Part shown: positions 28,742 through 37,000 of the stretch, in pieces
Layout of the letters: every line of letters begins with the position of its first letter
Numbering within the stretch: position 1 is the first letter of the stretch
Assembly (NCBI RefSeq): GCF_012911845.1
Contig: NZ_JAAXCU010000053.1
Location: forward strand, 1-64,000
DNA length: 64,000 nucleotides
Source of the DNA: Bacillus sp. RO2
GTDB taxonomy: Bacteria; Bacillota; Bacilli; Bacillales; Bacillaceae_I
Direction of reading: 5' to 3'
The notes under the pieces: model-generated
What the model was told of the DNA's origin: nothing
What the model saw: the letters and a program-made list of their open reading frames with translations, nothing else
Database searches by the model: none
Program-made: the position numbers and the translations under genes

Positions 28742-30204
28742 ACCGTATTCGAAAAATCTTACAATCACTATCGCCTACCTCACTTCGGTATCAGCTTCTT
28801 TTTAAAATGCTCATTATTCTCTCGCTTATATTAGTGGTGATTGGCTTTTTTCAATTTATGGTCTTAAAGGACTTTCTTTATAAAAATGAAGCGGAACAAC
28901 TAAGTGGGAAAATCATGTCTGTTCCGATAGGAGCGTTAGGAGAATTTGCGGAACCTCCCGGTGGCAGAGAGCGACCTCATTTCTTTTTAGTAGAGAATGT
29001 CTCCCTCTCTCTTATTCAGGAGGATGGAACGTATATTGACTTATTAGAAGAGAATGGGTTGGTATCTCCACGATTCACGGAAGCGGAGTTGGGGTCTATT
29101 AAAGAAAATTTAGGAGGCAGGAGCCGAGCAGATTATCATTTGGTAAAAGATGAAAACGGCACCGAACAGCTCGTCCTGTTCCGGCCGGCGTTGCGCAATT
29201 CAAACCGTTTCCAAAATGGAGAAGGCGCGATTTTACAGATGGGAATCAGCACCGCTCCCCTCCAGCAGCTATTATGGCAACAATGGTTAACCTTTATGGT
29301 CCTTTCCATTTTTGCGATAGCCGCAGGAATGTGGATCTACTTCTCTGTTATTAAAAAGACATTGGGACCTTTATCCAACATCGTATCATCAGTTCAAACC
29401 ATTGACGCCTCCAACATGGCGTACCGAATTCCACAGAATCAAGGACAAGAAGAAATAGATCTGTTATCGGAATCCTTTAATGATATGCTCCAACGGCTCG
29501 AACTTTCTTTCGGGCAAGAAAGAGAAGCAAAGGAACAAATGAGACGTTTCATCGCGGACGCGTCCCATGAACTACGAACCCCTCTTACATCTGTGCACGG
29601 TTACCTTGAGGTGCTGTTAAGAGGCGCTGCCCAAAATCCGAATCAATTGTCGATGGCACTTGATAATATGTACGGTGAAACAAAACGGGTGATTAAGCTA
29701 GTCGAGGAATTGTTACTGTTGGCAAAATTAGATCAGGCACCGGAATTAGAGCTGCAGTCAACCAATCTAACCGAACTCATTCGCGACATGAAACCACAAC
29801 TAAGTCTCCTCGCGGGAAAAAGAGTCATAACCTTTCATTTGGTCAATGACGTGTACGCGAACGTCAACTCTGACAAAATAAAGCAAGTAATCTTAAACCT
29901 CGTTCAAAACGCAGTTCAACATACGGATACTGTGCAAGGCAGGATTGATATACGATTAGAGAGTTTGGAGGATGCTATTCAGTTAAGCGTCGAGGATAAC
30001 GGTTCAGGAATAGAAAGGGATAAGCTGCCTCATGTATTTGAGCGTTTCTATCGGATTGATTATTCCAGAAATCGTGAGTATGGCGGAGCTGGTCTCGGGC
30101 TTTCTATTACAAAAGCAATCGTAGAGGCACACCAAGGGAATGTGGATGTCATTAGTTTACCAGGAGAAGGCGCTAAGTTTTACGTTCGATTGCCATTGGG
30201 CTGA
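28738..30204 (+). CDS. Sensor histidine kinase with extracytoplasmic domain
   Basis: A 488-residue kinase. Transmembrane helix 1 is at about 21-41 and an external sensor domain of about 140 residues follows. Helix 2 is near residues 182-200. Then come HAMP, H box (FIADASHELRTPLTS), N box (NLVQNAVQHT), G1 (DNGSGI), F box (FERFYR) and G2 (GAGLGLSI). CssS/ArlS-like in layout. The signal is not identifiable. Confidence 0.92.
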   Translation: MNRIRKILQSLSPTSLRYQLLFKMLIILSLILVVIGFFQFMVLKDFLYKNEAEQLSGKIMSVPIGALGEFAEPPGGRERPHFFLVENVSLSLIQEDGTYIDLLEENGLVSPRFTEAELGSIKENLGGRSRADYHLVKDENGTEQLVLFRPALRNSNRFQNGEGAILQMGISTAPLQQLLWQQWLTFMVLSIFAIAAGMWIYFSVIKKTLGPLSNIVSSVQTIDASNMAYRIPQNQGQEEIDLLSESFNDMLQRLELSFGQEREAKEQMRRFIADASHELRTPLTSVHGYLEVLLRGAAQNPNQLSMALDNMYGETKRVIKLVEELLLLAKLDQAPELELQSTNLTELIRDMKPQLSLLAGKRVITFHLVNDVYANVNSDKIKQVILNLVQNAVQHTDTVQGRIDIRLESLEDAIQLSVEDNGSGIERDKLPHVFERFYRIDYSRNREYGGAGLGLSITKAIVEAHQGNVDVISLPGEGAKFYVRLPLG

Positions 30205-30349
30205 GTGGTGGAAAAAAGTTTTTTCATGAACAAAAAACCCTTCTTCCACACGACTCCTTCCCTTCGAAGTGAAAAAATTGTCGCAATTTTGTATCTTTCT
30301 TCCTATATCTAAGTTAGGATGGGAGTAAGAAGGAAGGCAGGTGATACCG

Positions 30350-31183
30350 ATGACGCATGCACATAGCTTGGTTTATGAAACAATGGAAGAAGCGGCAGAT
30401 GAAATTTTGGCCCTGATTAGTAAATTTGTAGATGTGAACACTTTTTTCATTGCAAAGAATGATAAAAAGGATGTCAACATTAAACATGCCTTCAATCGTA
30501 ATGATGTTGTGCTTCCCTCAGGGTTTGAAACGTTATACCGGGATTCCTACTGACAGTTTATTGTAAAAAGTGGTCGGGAACCACTTATCATTGAAGATTT
30601 GAATTTATCTCACCTAACTAAAGACATGGAAGTTACCAAAAGTCTTGGGGGCGGATCGCTAATCGGTGTTCCCATTTACTATAAGGATGGGGAGAATTAC
30701 GGTACCTTGTGTGGAATGGATTTGCGCCCCTTCCATTTTACAGAAAATCACAAGGATTTATTTAAAGCCATGGCCAAGTTGCTTGGAAACGTATTGGATT
30801 TAGAAAAGAAAAATTTACAAATACAAATGCTCTCGGTGCCTCTAGTCCCAATATTTGATGATATGGCTGTCCTTCCGCTTATCGGCGAGGTGGATTCGGA
30901 ACGTACGTCCAGGGTCATCGAACACACTTTGGCTGAAGCGGCAAAAGGAGAATTAGAGCACATTATCATCGATTTATCCGGACTCGCTCGCATCGATTCG
31001 AAAAGCGTCGAAAACTTAATGCTTATCTCCAACTCTCTTAAACTGGTAGGAGTCCGCGTTATCTTTACCGGGATTCGACCAGATCTTGCTAAAAAAGTGA
31101 ACCAATTATTAAATACCTATCAAGACATTACGTTTAAATCAACACTTAAACAAGCTATTCATTCGATTAGAAAAGGCACTTAA
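30350..31183 (+). pseudogene. GAF-STAS protein interrupted by an in-frame TGA
   Basis: A single frame of 278 codons is broken by one TGA at 30551-30553. The N-terminal part (67 residues) begins a GAF domain. The rest continues the GAF domain (FIVKSGREPLIIEDL ... GVPIYYKDG ... YGTLCGMD) and ends in a STAS domain (HIIIDLSGLARIDSKSVENL ... VGVRVIFTGIRPDLA) like RsbR-type stressosome proteins. GAF domains commonly have Cys in the place of the stop. The ATG at 30350 has AGGTG six bases upstream; the downstream part has no ribosome binding site of its own. Either a recent pseudogene, a sequencing error or a case of UGA readthrough. Confidence 0.8.
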
Positions 31184-31213
31184 ATGGGTAATTCATAGTC
31201 ATAAGCAACAAAT

Positions 31214-31255
31214 AAAAGGCTTTATATGCTATATCATGGCATATAAAGCCTTTTC
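31214..31255 (+). terminator. Terminator after the GAF-STAS gene
   Basis: Arms AAAGGCTTTATATGC and GCATATAAAGCCTTTT with a short loop and a T-rich tail. Confidence 0.85.
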
Positions 31256-31399
31256 TATTGTTAATAAAAAAACGAACTGTTTGTATTTTCATATATCATG
31301 CGGTCTTTCCTAACATTTAATCTTTACTAGACAGAAATATAGACAAATAAACAATTTAATTTGTAATAATCGTGTGTTTTTCTTATTTTTATACCTTAA

Positions 31400-31444
31400 A
31401 TACGAACATTTATTATTTACATAACCAAAAGGTTCGTTTATAAT
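31400..31444 (+). promoter_or_regulatory. guaC promoter with overlapping PurR boxes
   Basis: The promoter TTTACA (31416-31421), 17 bp, TATAAT (31439-31444) is flanked and overlapped by inverted PurBox cores CGAACATT (31403-31410) and AAGGTTCG (31429-31436), 18 bp apart, the same spacing as at pbuG. PurR bound here would block the promoter. Confidence 0.75.
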
Positions 31445-31474
31445 CAAAGTTGTGTTTAATAATATATTTACTTT

Positions 31475-31543
31475 CATTCGTATATTCTTAGAGATATGGT
31501 CTAAGAGTTTCTACTAGGAGCCGTAAAATCCTAACTACGAATG
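31475..31543 (+). promoter_or_regulatory. Guanine riboswitch aptamer for guaC
   Basis: P1 CATTCGTA / TACGAATG, signatures ATATGG and GTTTCTACT, loop GCCGTAAAA and J3/1 ACT with C at the specificity position. It ends immediately before the expression-platform hairpin, with which it shares bases. Confidence 0.92.
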
Positions 31544-31581
31544 GGTGGATTCCTCTACCCATTTTTAGTCTGGATTTTTTT
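31539..31581 (+). terminator. Expression-platform hairpin of the guaC riboswitch
   Basis: Arms ATGGGTGGA (31541-31549) and TCTACCCAT (31554-31562) around loop TTCC, followed by T runs at 31562-31566 and 31575-31581. Extension by two pairs (31539-31540 with 31563-31564) makes it overlap up to five bases of the P1 3' strand. It therefore competes with the ligand-bound aptamer. Confidence 0.7.
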
Positions 31582-31635
31582 GTTGTGTAAAAACCGAACA
31601 TTACTATGAAAATTAATCTTTTAGGGGTGTGTCTC

Positions 31636-32619
31636 ATGGAAAATGTATTTGATTATGAAGATATTCAGTTAGTTCCAAATAAATGTGTGGTTAACAGCCG
31701 TTCTGAGTGTGATACAACGGTGACACTTGGTGGCCGTCAATTTAAACTACCTGTCGTGCCAGCCAATATGCAAACGATCATTGATGAAAAGATTGCCCTT
31801 TATCTTGCTGAAAACAATTACTTTTACATCATGCACCGCTTCGAGCCACAAAAGCGTCAGGCATTCATTGAGAACATGCATGCAAAAGGCCTTTACGCTT
31901 CCATTAGTGTTGGGGTGAAGGAAGAAGAATATTCATTCGTTGAAGAGCTTGCTGGAGCGGGACTTACTCCTGAATTCATCACAATTGACATTGCCCATGG
32001 GCATTCCAATGCTGTTATCAATATGATTCAGCATATCAAAAAACACTTACCAGAGAGCTTCGTCATTGCTGGTAACGTTGGTACGCCTGAAGCGGTACGT
32101 GAACTAGAGAATGCAGGTGCCGATGCAACAAAAGTTGGAATTGGTCCTGGTAAGGTATGTATCACAAAAATTAAAACAGGTTTCGGAACTGGTGGCTGGC
32201 AGTTGGCAGCACTTCGTCTATGTGCAAAGGCAGCAAGCAAACCGATCATTGCCGATGGCGGAATCCGTACACACGGTGATATCGCGAAATCCGTACGTTT
32301 CGGTGCAACGATGGTCATGATTGGTTCCCTTTTTGCCGGCCATGAAGAATCACCAGGAGAAACTAGCGAAGTAAACGGTAAACTAGTAAAAGAATATTTC
32401 GGCTCCGCTTCTGAATTCCAAAAAGGCGAAAAGAAAAACGTAGAAGGCAAAAAAATGTTCGTTGAGCATAAAGGTGCCTTACAAGATACTCTAACGGAAA
32501 TGGAGCAAGATCTTCAGTCTTCTATCTCCTACGCTGGAGGAACGACTTTAGACGCCATTCGTCACGTCGATTATGTGATTGTGAAGAACTCTATTTTTAA
32601 TGGGGATAAGGTTTATTAA
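31636..32619 (+). CDS. guaC: GMP reductase
   Basis: Converts GMP to IMP with NADPH and release of ammonia, returning guanine nucleotides to the purine pool. The 327 residues match the family length. The IMPDH/GMPR barrel is complete: VVPANMQT, the nucleotide-binding loop [11 protein letters not shown] with the active-site Cys, the phosphate-binding [13 protein letters not shown] and the substrate-flap region [11 protein letters not shown]. There is no CBS insert, which separates it from IMP dehydrogenase. ATG at 31636 with AGGGGTG upstream. Controlled by PurR boxes and a guanine riboswitch. Confidence 0.97.
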   Translation: MENVFDYEDIQLVPNKCVVNSRSECDTTVTLGGRQFKLPVVPANMQTIIDEKIALYLAENNYFYIMHRFEPQKRQAFIENMHAKGLYASISVGVKEEEYSFVEELAGAGLTPEFITIDIAHGHSNAVINMIQHIKKHLPESFVIAGNVGTPEAVRELENAGADATKVGIGPGKVCITKIKTGFGTGGWQLAALRLCAKAASKPIIADGGIRTHGDIAKSVRFGATMVMIGSLFAGHEESPGETSEVNGKLVKEYFGSASEFQKGEKKNVEGKKMFVEHKGALQDTLTEMEQDLQSSISYAGGTTLDAIRHVDYVIVKNSIFNGDKVY

Positions 32620-32658
32620 GGGATAGGATTTTAGAGGAAAGTTAAAGAGACAAGCATG

Positions 32659-32698
32659 AAGGCCCCATTAATCGCATGGATTAATGGAGCCTTTTGTT
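32659..32698 (+). terminator. Terminator after guaC
   Basis: Arms GGCCCCATTAATC and GATTAATGGAGCC followed by TTTTGTTT. Confidence 0.85.
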
Positions 32699-32761
32699 TG
32701 TTAAAGATATTTTATGTAAAAAAATCCATTGAGCTGGCTGAAAAACGCTATCCCTTACATA

Positions 32762-33199
32762 CTATTTTTCTTGAGGAGCCGTCTTAACCAATGATGCTCG
32801 AAGGTTGACACCATACTCCATGTATCCCTTCAAACATGTAAGCATATACACCCAGCCTTCTTTATTGTCTAATAATTGATTTACGTAGTCTTTGTCGTTC
32901 TCATCAAATCCATCCTCATTAACTTCTACGATGGTACTTTCTTCTTCTTGCATAAATTTAATTGTGACTTGATGATTTTCTCCCCATATAAAGACAATCT
33001 TCTTATTTTTTTGAATTTCTATGATATCTATACTACCCTGAGCATTATACTCTTCATATGTTAAGGTAATAGTTTTCCCTTCCTCCCATCTTTCAGAACT
33101 TGAAGAAAACCAAAAGTAACCTATTTTCACAGGATCTACAAATGCTTCAAAAACTTCATGAGCCGGCTTTTCAATTCTCATTTGAGAGAGATTATTCAT
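32762..33199 (-). CDS. SRPBCC (START/AHSA1-like) domain protein
   Basis: A 145-residue single-domain protein. Start MNNLSQMRIEKPAHEVFEAFVDP is the first strand and helix of the SRPBCC fold, with FWFSSSS in the next helix and the long C-terminal helix (NQLLDNKEGWVYMLTCLKGYMEYG). Members bind hydrophobic ligands or act as Hsp90 co-factors; no specific role can be read. ATG at 33199 follows GGGAGTGG at seven bases. Confidence 0.8.
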   Translation of the reverse strand: MNNLSQMRIEKPAHEVFEAFVDPVKIGYFWFSSSSERWEEGKTITLTYEEYNAQGSIDIIEIQKNKKIVFIWGENHQVTIKFMQEEESTIVEVNEDGFDENDKDYVNQLLDNKEGWVYMLTCLKGYMEYGVNLRASLVKTAPQEK

Positions 33200-33279
33200 A
33201 CAACTTCCACTCCCTTTCATTTTTTCTACTTATTAAAGGTAACATATTTTTAATCTTCCAAACATACTGTTTTTTCAAA

Positions 33280-33378
33280 ATAGACTCTGTCGCTTCTCCC
33301 CCGCTGGAGTCTTCGCCTATTGCTCCAATCAACAGCTAGGTTGCTGCAAAAATCAACAGTATGCTTTAACAGAGCCTT
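33280..33378. repeat. Truncated copy of the 188-bp MITE-like element
   Basis: The right terminus TTTAACAGAGCCTTT and the adjoining bases (GCTAGGTTGCTGCAAAAATCAACAG, read in two pieces) match the left end of the 27709 element in inverse orientation. The other end is lost after CTCCCCCGCTGGAGTC. Confidence 0.75.
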
Positions 33379-33385
33379 TCATTTT

Positions 33386-33424
33386 AAAAAACGAGCATAA
33401 AACCACAAATGGTTTCATACTCGC
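33386..33424 (-). terminator. Terminator after the CorA-type gene
   Basis: Minus-strand arms GCGAGTATGAAACCA and TGGTTTTATGCTCG followed by six T residues. The stem begins inside the last codons region of the gene. Confidence 0.8.
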
Positions 33425-33429
33425 TTAAC

Positions 33430-34389
33430 CTACTTAAACCAGCCCTTCCACTTAAACCAAATAAACAAGCTGATCCCCATGACGACCATGACTCCAAGCG
33501 CGATAAAGTACCCATATCTATAGGTCAGCTCAGGCATATATTGAAAGTTCATGCCGTAGATTCCCGCTATAAAAGTCAGTGGTGCGAAGATAGACGTGAT
33601 GATGGTAAGGACCTTCATCACATTGTTGGCTTGATGGGAGTTCAAGGAAAGGTAATTATCCCGAATGTCCGCCGTCAATTCCCGGTTGGAAGTAACCATA
33701 TCAGATAGCTTCAGGAGATGGTCATAAATATCCGCGAAGTACTCTTTCCTTTTCATGACCCCATCCAGGCGATGCGTATTGAGCATGCGGTACAGCAGAT
33801 CCCGCATCGGGTTGATCGTATGTCGCAGGTCCAATAAGGAATACCTCGTATCAAACAGCTCATCCATCAGCTGATTCATCGATTTTTCTTGCGTGTTGTC
33901 CTCAATTTTGTCCAACTGGTCCTCCAGCTTATATAGCAACGGAAAATAAGCATCCACAATGTCGTCTAGAATTTCATAGAACACATAATACTCATCCCAG
34001 CTTTCCACGTCTTTGGGTGGCTTGTCCAAGCTTTTCCACACCGCATCCACCTCTTTAGAAGGTGCCTGATGAAAACTTACGACATAGTTTTCCCCTAAAA
34101 AGAAATTCACTTCCTCTTTATGAAGCTCGTCTTCCCTTTGTTGAATACTGTGCGTCACGAAAAACGTATGATCCTCATAATGATCAAGCTTCGGCCGCTG
34201 CAGTCTATGTATGCAATCCTCAATGGCCAATGGGTGGAAGTGGAACGTACTGTCTAAATGTTTTATTTCCTCTTCCGACGGTTGATTGAAGTCAACCCAG
34301 ATCCATTTGTATGCGTCCCTATCAAGGTTATTGATACTAATATCTTTGGTGATTCGATGATTTCTTGTCATTCCAGCAATTCTTATCAT
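33430..34389 (-). CDS. CorA-family magnesium/cobalt transporter
   Basis: A 319-residue member of the CorA family. It has a long acidic cytoplasmic N-terminal domain with the helical funnel, then two C-terminal transmembrane helices (IITSIFAPLTFIAGIYGMNF and GYFIALGVMVVMGISLFIW) separated by the GMN selectivity motif in YGMNFQYMPEL. This is a pentameric channel in known members. The ATG at 34389 is preferred over the GTG at 34404 because GAGGGG lies seven bases before it. Confidence 0.92.
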   Translation of the reverse strand: MIRIAGMTRNHRITKDISINNLDRDAYKWIWVDFNQPSEEEIKHLDSTFHFHPLAIEDCIHRLQRPKLDHYEDHTFFVTHSIQQREDELHKEEVNFFLGENYVVSFHQAPSKEVDAVWKSLDKPPKDVESWDEYYVFYEILDDIVDAYFPLLYKLEDQLDKIEDNTQEKSMNQLMDELFDTRYSLLDLRHTINPMRDLLYRMLNTHRLDGVMKRKEYFADIYDHLLKLSDMVTSNRELTADIRDNYLSLNSHQANNVMKVLTIITSIFAPLTFIAGIYGMNFQYMPELTYRYGYFIALGVMVVMGISLFIWFKWKGWFK

Positions 34390-34469
34390 TTGGCTTCCCC
34401 TCACATTCGTATAGGGTTTTTATACCCAGATTTGTGGGGTTTTAAAAGTAGCGCACAAAAATCAAACAG

Positions 34470-34500
34470 GCACTTAATGGGGTGATGGGTTATAGACTAG
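34470..34500 (+). promoter_or_regulatory. Putative sigma-K-type promoter, copy 1
   Basis: GGCAC (34470-34474), 17 bp, TATAGACTA (34492-34500). The two boxes are the same as at the paralogous locus (38612-38642) while the spacer differs. They resemble the mother-cell sigma-K pattern (AC ... CATAnnnTA) with one mismatch at the -10. Confidence 0.5.
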
Positions 34501-34519
34501 AGGGATAGGAGTGTCAGCT

Positions 34520-34747
34520 ATGCCTTGGCATCAGAAAATTCCTCACTTAATGAATCAGCCTATTGGAGTGTCGTTTTTAGATGGCACCGGGACTTCAGGG
34601 GTGTTATGTGGGACATCCAACGGAAAACTCTTAGTTATGGAGTATCTATACCATTCACAATTCGCTTTAAAACAATATGATATGAATACGGTACAGAATA
34701 TATATGGGTATCCGGGGTGTTCGGGTCAGCGGTTTTGGGGATATTAG
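34520..34747 (+). CDS. Small protein of unknown function, intact paralogue
   Basis: A 75-residue protein, MPWHQKIPHLMNQPIGVSF at the start and CSGQRFWGY at the end. It is beta-rich with Gly-rich turns and no signal peptide or membrane segment. ATG at 34520 has AGGAGT seven bases upstream. A degenerate duplicate with its upstream region lies at 38663-38894. The conserved sigma-K-like promoter suggests expression in the sporulation mother cell, possibly a coat-associated protein; this is inference. I do not recognise the family. Confidence 0.65.
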   Translation: MPWHQKIPHLMNQPIGVSFLDGTGTSGVLCGTSNGKLLVMEYLYHSQFALKQYDMNTVQNIYGYPGCSGQRFWGY

Positions 34748-34769
34748 AAACCATTGGGGCGAAGCAAAG

Positions 34770-34832
34770 CGAAGCATAGGGACGGTTCTCCTGCTTCCTT
34801 GGACTTTAATGAAAGCGCAGAACCGTCCCCGT
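34770..34832. repeat. Inverted pair of GGGACGGTTC repeats
   Basis: AGGGACGGTTCTCCTGCTTCC and, 20 bases further, its rough inverse GCGCAGAACCGTCCCC. Related fragments recur at 35309, 36773, 36818, 36981, 40204 and 42653, all within the accessory region. Confidence 0.6.
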
Positions 34833-35001
34833 CCTTTTCGAATAGCAATACTGGATTCATTCTAAATGCTTTAATTCCTCTAACCTGTCGTTGGTTGAAG
34901 AACTAACCTAATAGATATCATCCTTACTCTCTACCCACTATTCATAAGTAACCTCTGATTCATTTTCAAAAACAACACTAATATAGTATGGGTTTAGATG
35001 T

Positions 35002-35274
35002 TTAGAGCCTTCCTCGCAGAACAGTGGAAATAGTCCATTCTTCATCTGGATAATGCTCTTCTAAGTATGGTCTTAGTAATTGCACCTTCTTATCAATTTG
35101 CGCATCGATCCAAAAAGGACGGGTGAGAAAAAATATGCAATAAGATGCGAATATAATTAATGCTAATAAACAACTAGCATTTCTCCATTTACCTTTTAAA
35201 AAGATTGCAATAGTTAGGATTGAGCTAATTACAACACCGACAATTAATAACTCTATTATTTTTGTTGGATACAT
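35002..35274 (-). CDS. Small membrane protein, unknown function
   Basis: A 90-residue protein with two hydrophobic helices (about 9-25 and 34-52) and a C-terminal part LEEHYPDEEWTISTVLRGRL that is probably outside the membrane. AGGAGG lies shortly before the ATG. I do not recognise the family. Confidence 0.6.
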   Translation of the reverse strand: MYPTKIIELLIVGVVISSILTIAIFLKGKWRNASCLLALIIFASYCIFFLTRPFWIDAQIDKKVQLLRPYLEEHYPDEEWTISTVLRGRL

Positions 35275-35434
35275 TAAAGCTGTCCTCCTTTACTTAGTCC
35301 TTCTAGGAAGCAGCGGGACCGTTCTGCTTCATTAGTGGGTTTAAAAAGTCTAGAACCATTCCAGTTCCATTTAAAGAGAAATAAAAAATCCCAATTCATT
35401 TTTTGAAAAGGGATTATTCGTTATAAGAGTAATA

Positions 35435-36013
35435 TTAACTTTCGCAAGCAAAATTATCTTTATCTCTATCCATTTTTTTTTGATAGGCTGGATGATCAGA
35501 AGCCACACCATTTGGGTATTTCTTTCTTAGTTCCGTACAATTTGCAAAGACCTCTACACCTGCACTTGAAGGTGCTTCTGCCTTCGCTTTGGCTGCTGCT
35601 TCTGCCTCCGCTTTGGCTGCCGCTTCTGCCTCCGCTTTAGCTGCTGCTTCTGCCTCCGCTTTGGCTGCCGCTTCTGCCTCTGCTTTAGCTGCTGCTTCTG
35701 CCTCCGCTTTGGCTGCCGCTTCTGCCTCTGCTTTGGCTGCTGCTTCTGCCTCCGCTTTAGCTGCCGCTTCCGCTTCCGCTTTAGCTGCCGCTGCCGCTGC
35801 CGCTTCCGCCTCCGCTTTAGCTGCTGCTTCTGCCTCTGCATTCGCTGCTGCTTCTGCCTCTACTTTCGCTTCTGTTTCAGCCTCTTCCTCAGAACTCTTT
35901 TCCTCAATCTTATCCTCTTCTTGTGAGATATTCGAACTTTCTGATGAACAAGCAACTAAACTGAACATTAATAATAAAAATGATAAACCTACTAAATACT
36001 TTTTCAATTCCAT
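35435..36013 (-). CDS. Lipoprotein with Ala/Glu/Lys repeat and Excalibur domain
   Basis: A 192-residue lipoprotein. Its signal peptide has lipobox LVAC. About 100 residues follow of near-perfect heptad-like repeats of the type EAEAAAK, predicted as one long rigid helix. The C-terminal Excalibur domain has NCTELRKKYPNGV and the calcium-loop motif DRDKDNFACE. GGGGG is only three bases before the ATG at 36013; a TTG at 36007 fits the spacing better and would lose two residues. The long helix likely holds the small domain away from the membrane. Repeat number is probably variable between strains. Confidence 0.75.
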   Translation of the reverse strand: MELKKYLVGLSFLLLMFSLVACSSESSNISQEEDKIEEKSSEEEAETEAKVEAEAAANAEAEAAAKAEAEAAAAAAAKAEAEAAAKAEAEAAAKAEAEAAAKAEAEAAAKAEAEAAAKAEAEAAAKAEAEAAAKAEAEAAAKAKAEAPSSAGVEVFANCTELRKKYPNGVASDHPAYQKKMDRDKDNFACES

Positions 36014-36127
36014 ATCCCCCAAAATAAATTTATATAAGCTTACAACAATATCAAAATATGTTATAGTTCTACTTTTCAATATAGAATTAACTATAAAATA
36101 GTCCTTCTTTATCATCGATCGAAACAA

Positions 36128-36172
36128 AGAGGCTTTTATCATTTAGTAAACTAATGAAAAGCCTCTTAATAT
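36128..36172 (-). terminator. Inverted repeat near the start region of the Excalibur lipoprotein gene
   Basis: Arms AAGAGGCTTTT and AAAAGCCTCTT face each other around a 25-base loop with a T-rich end on either side. It could terminate transcripts from the small gene at 36298-36426. Confidence 0.6.
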
Positions 36173-36297
36173 GCCCTATTATATAAGAACTTAGTTCTAT
36201 ATCGTTCCTAACATACAACGGATTTGAAAAAGTAAGAGGGATGGATCTCACTTCCAAGTTCTAAGGAAACAGTAGAAAATCCCCTTGAGTTCCTTAT

Positions 36298-36426
36298 TTA
36301 ACTTGTCTTTAAAAATACAAATTTTATTAGCAATATTAGTAAGCCTAGCACTACTTTTGATGTAACTTCTGCCCAGAATCTTTTACTAACTAGAATACGT
36401 TTTAAACGAGTGAAAAATAGTTTCAT
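36298..36426 (-). CDS. 42-residue basic membrane peptide
   Basis: A short frame with a strong GGAGGG site seven bases before its ATG. The peptide begins MKLFFTRLKRILVSKRFW (strongly basic) and ends with one hydrophobic helix (VVLGLLILLIKFVFL). Size and layout resemble small membrane peptides or type I toxins, but no antitoxin RNA can be shown. It is otherwise alone in a long AT-rich gap. Confidence 0.45.
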   Translation of the reverse strand: MKLFFTRLKRILVSKRFWAEVTSKVVLGLLILLIKFVFLKTS

Positions 36427-36429
36427 TTT

Positions 36430-36990
36430 TTTACCCTCCGAAGGTTTATTCGGTGTAGTTGGGTAAGGTATTACAAGTCTAAATTCATTTCAGTCAGTTG
36501 TATTTTAGCCTTATATTTTTTAATATTTACCACTTTTCACTCGTCTAGTTACCTATTGTTTTTTTCGCCTTATTAAATATATTTAGTTTTGGCTTTTAAT
36601 TAAATTGGGATTTTATGTAATATTTAAGTGGATTTATTTTGTTTTTATTAACGGCATTTTTCTTTATCTTTTAGTTTAAAATTAGATAAACCTATAACTT
36701 CTACACCGTAATTCAATTATATTTCAAATACACTAAATTTGTCTATCTTTTCCGAAAAAATACAGTTAGCAAGAGAACCGTCATCGGGCTAGAACCGTCG
36801 CTCTGACTTTCAGGATTTAGAGCGACGGTCCTTTGCTTCCTTACTTTACTGTATCTTATCGAATGTATTGACTAGGGAGGTATTCACTTCTTTTCGCTTT
36901 AATTGCTAAAAAACTATTTAGTTGTACCCACCCCGTGCAATTATTTCAAAAGTTCCACTAATTAAAGAAAAAAAGAAGCAGAGGTCCGTC
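36430..36990. other. AT-rich gap without a recognisable gene
   Basis: About 560 bp of very AT-rich DNA. The only structure seen is a cluster of GAACCGTC / GACGGTC fragments at 36773-36835, belonging to the repeat family of the accessory region. Confidence 0.5.
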
Positions 36991-37000
36991 CCCTGCTTCT

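Noticed and set aside
30207-30250. Terminator after the sensor kinase at 30204
   Set aside because: A stem with GTGGAA and TTCCAC exists, but it has internal mismatches and no T run, so it was not listed.
30551-30553. Selenocysteine codon in the GAF-STAS gene
   Set aside because: No convincing SECIS-like hairpin was seen just after the TGA and selenocysteine use is rare in this group; a nonsense change, error or Trp readthrough is simpler.
35589-36101. 170-codon Ala/Ser-rich plus-strand frame
   Set aside because: Antisense shadow of the Ala/Glu/Lys repeat; GC-rich repeats stay open in several frames.
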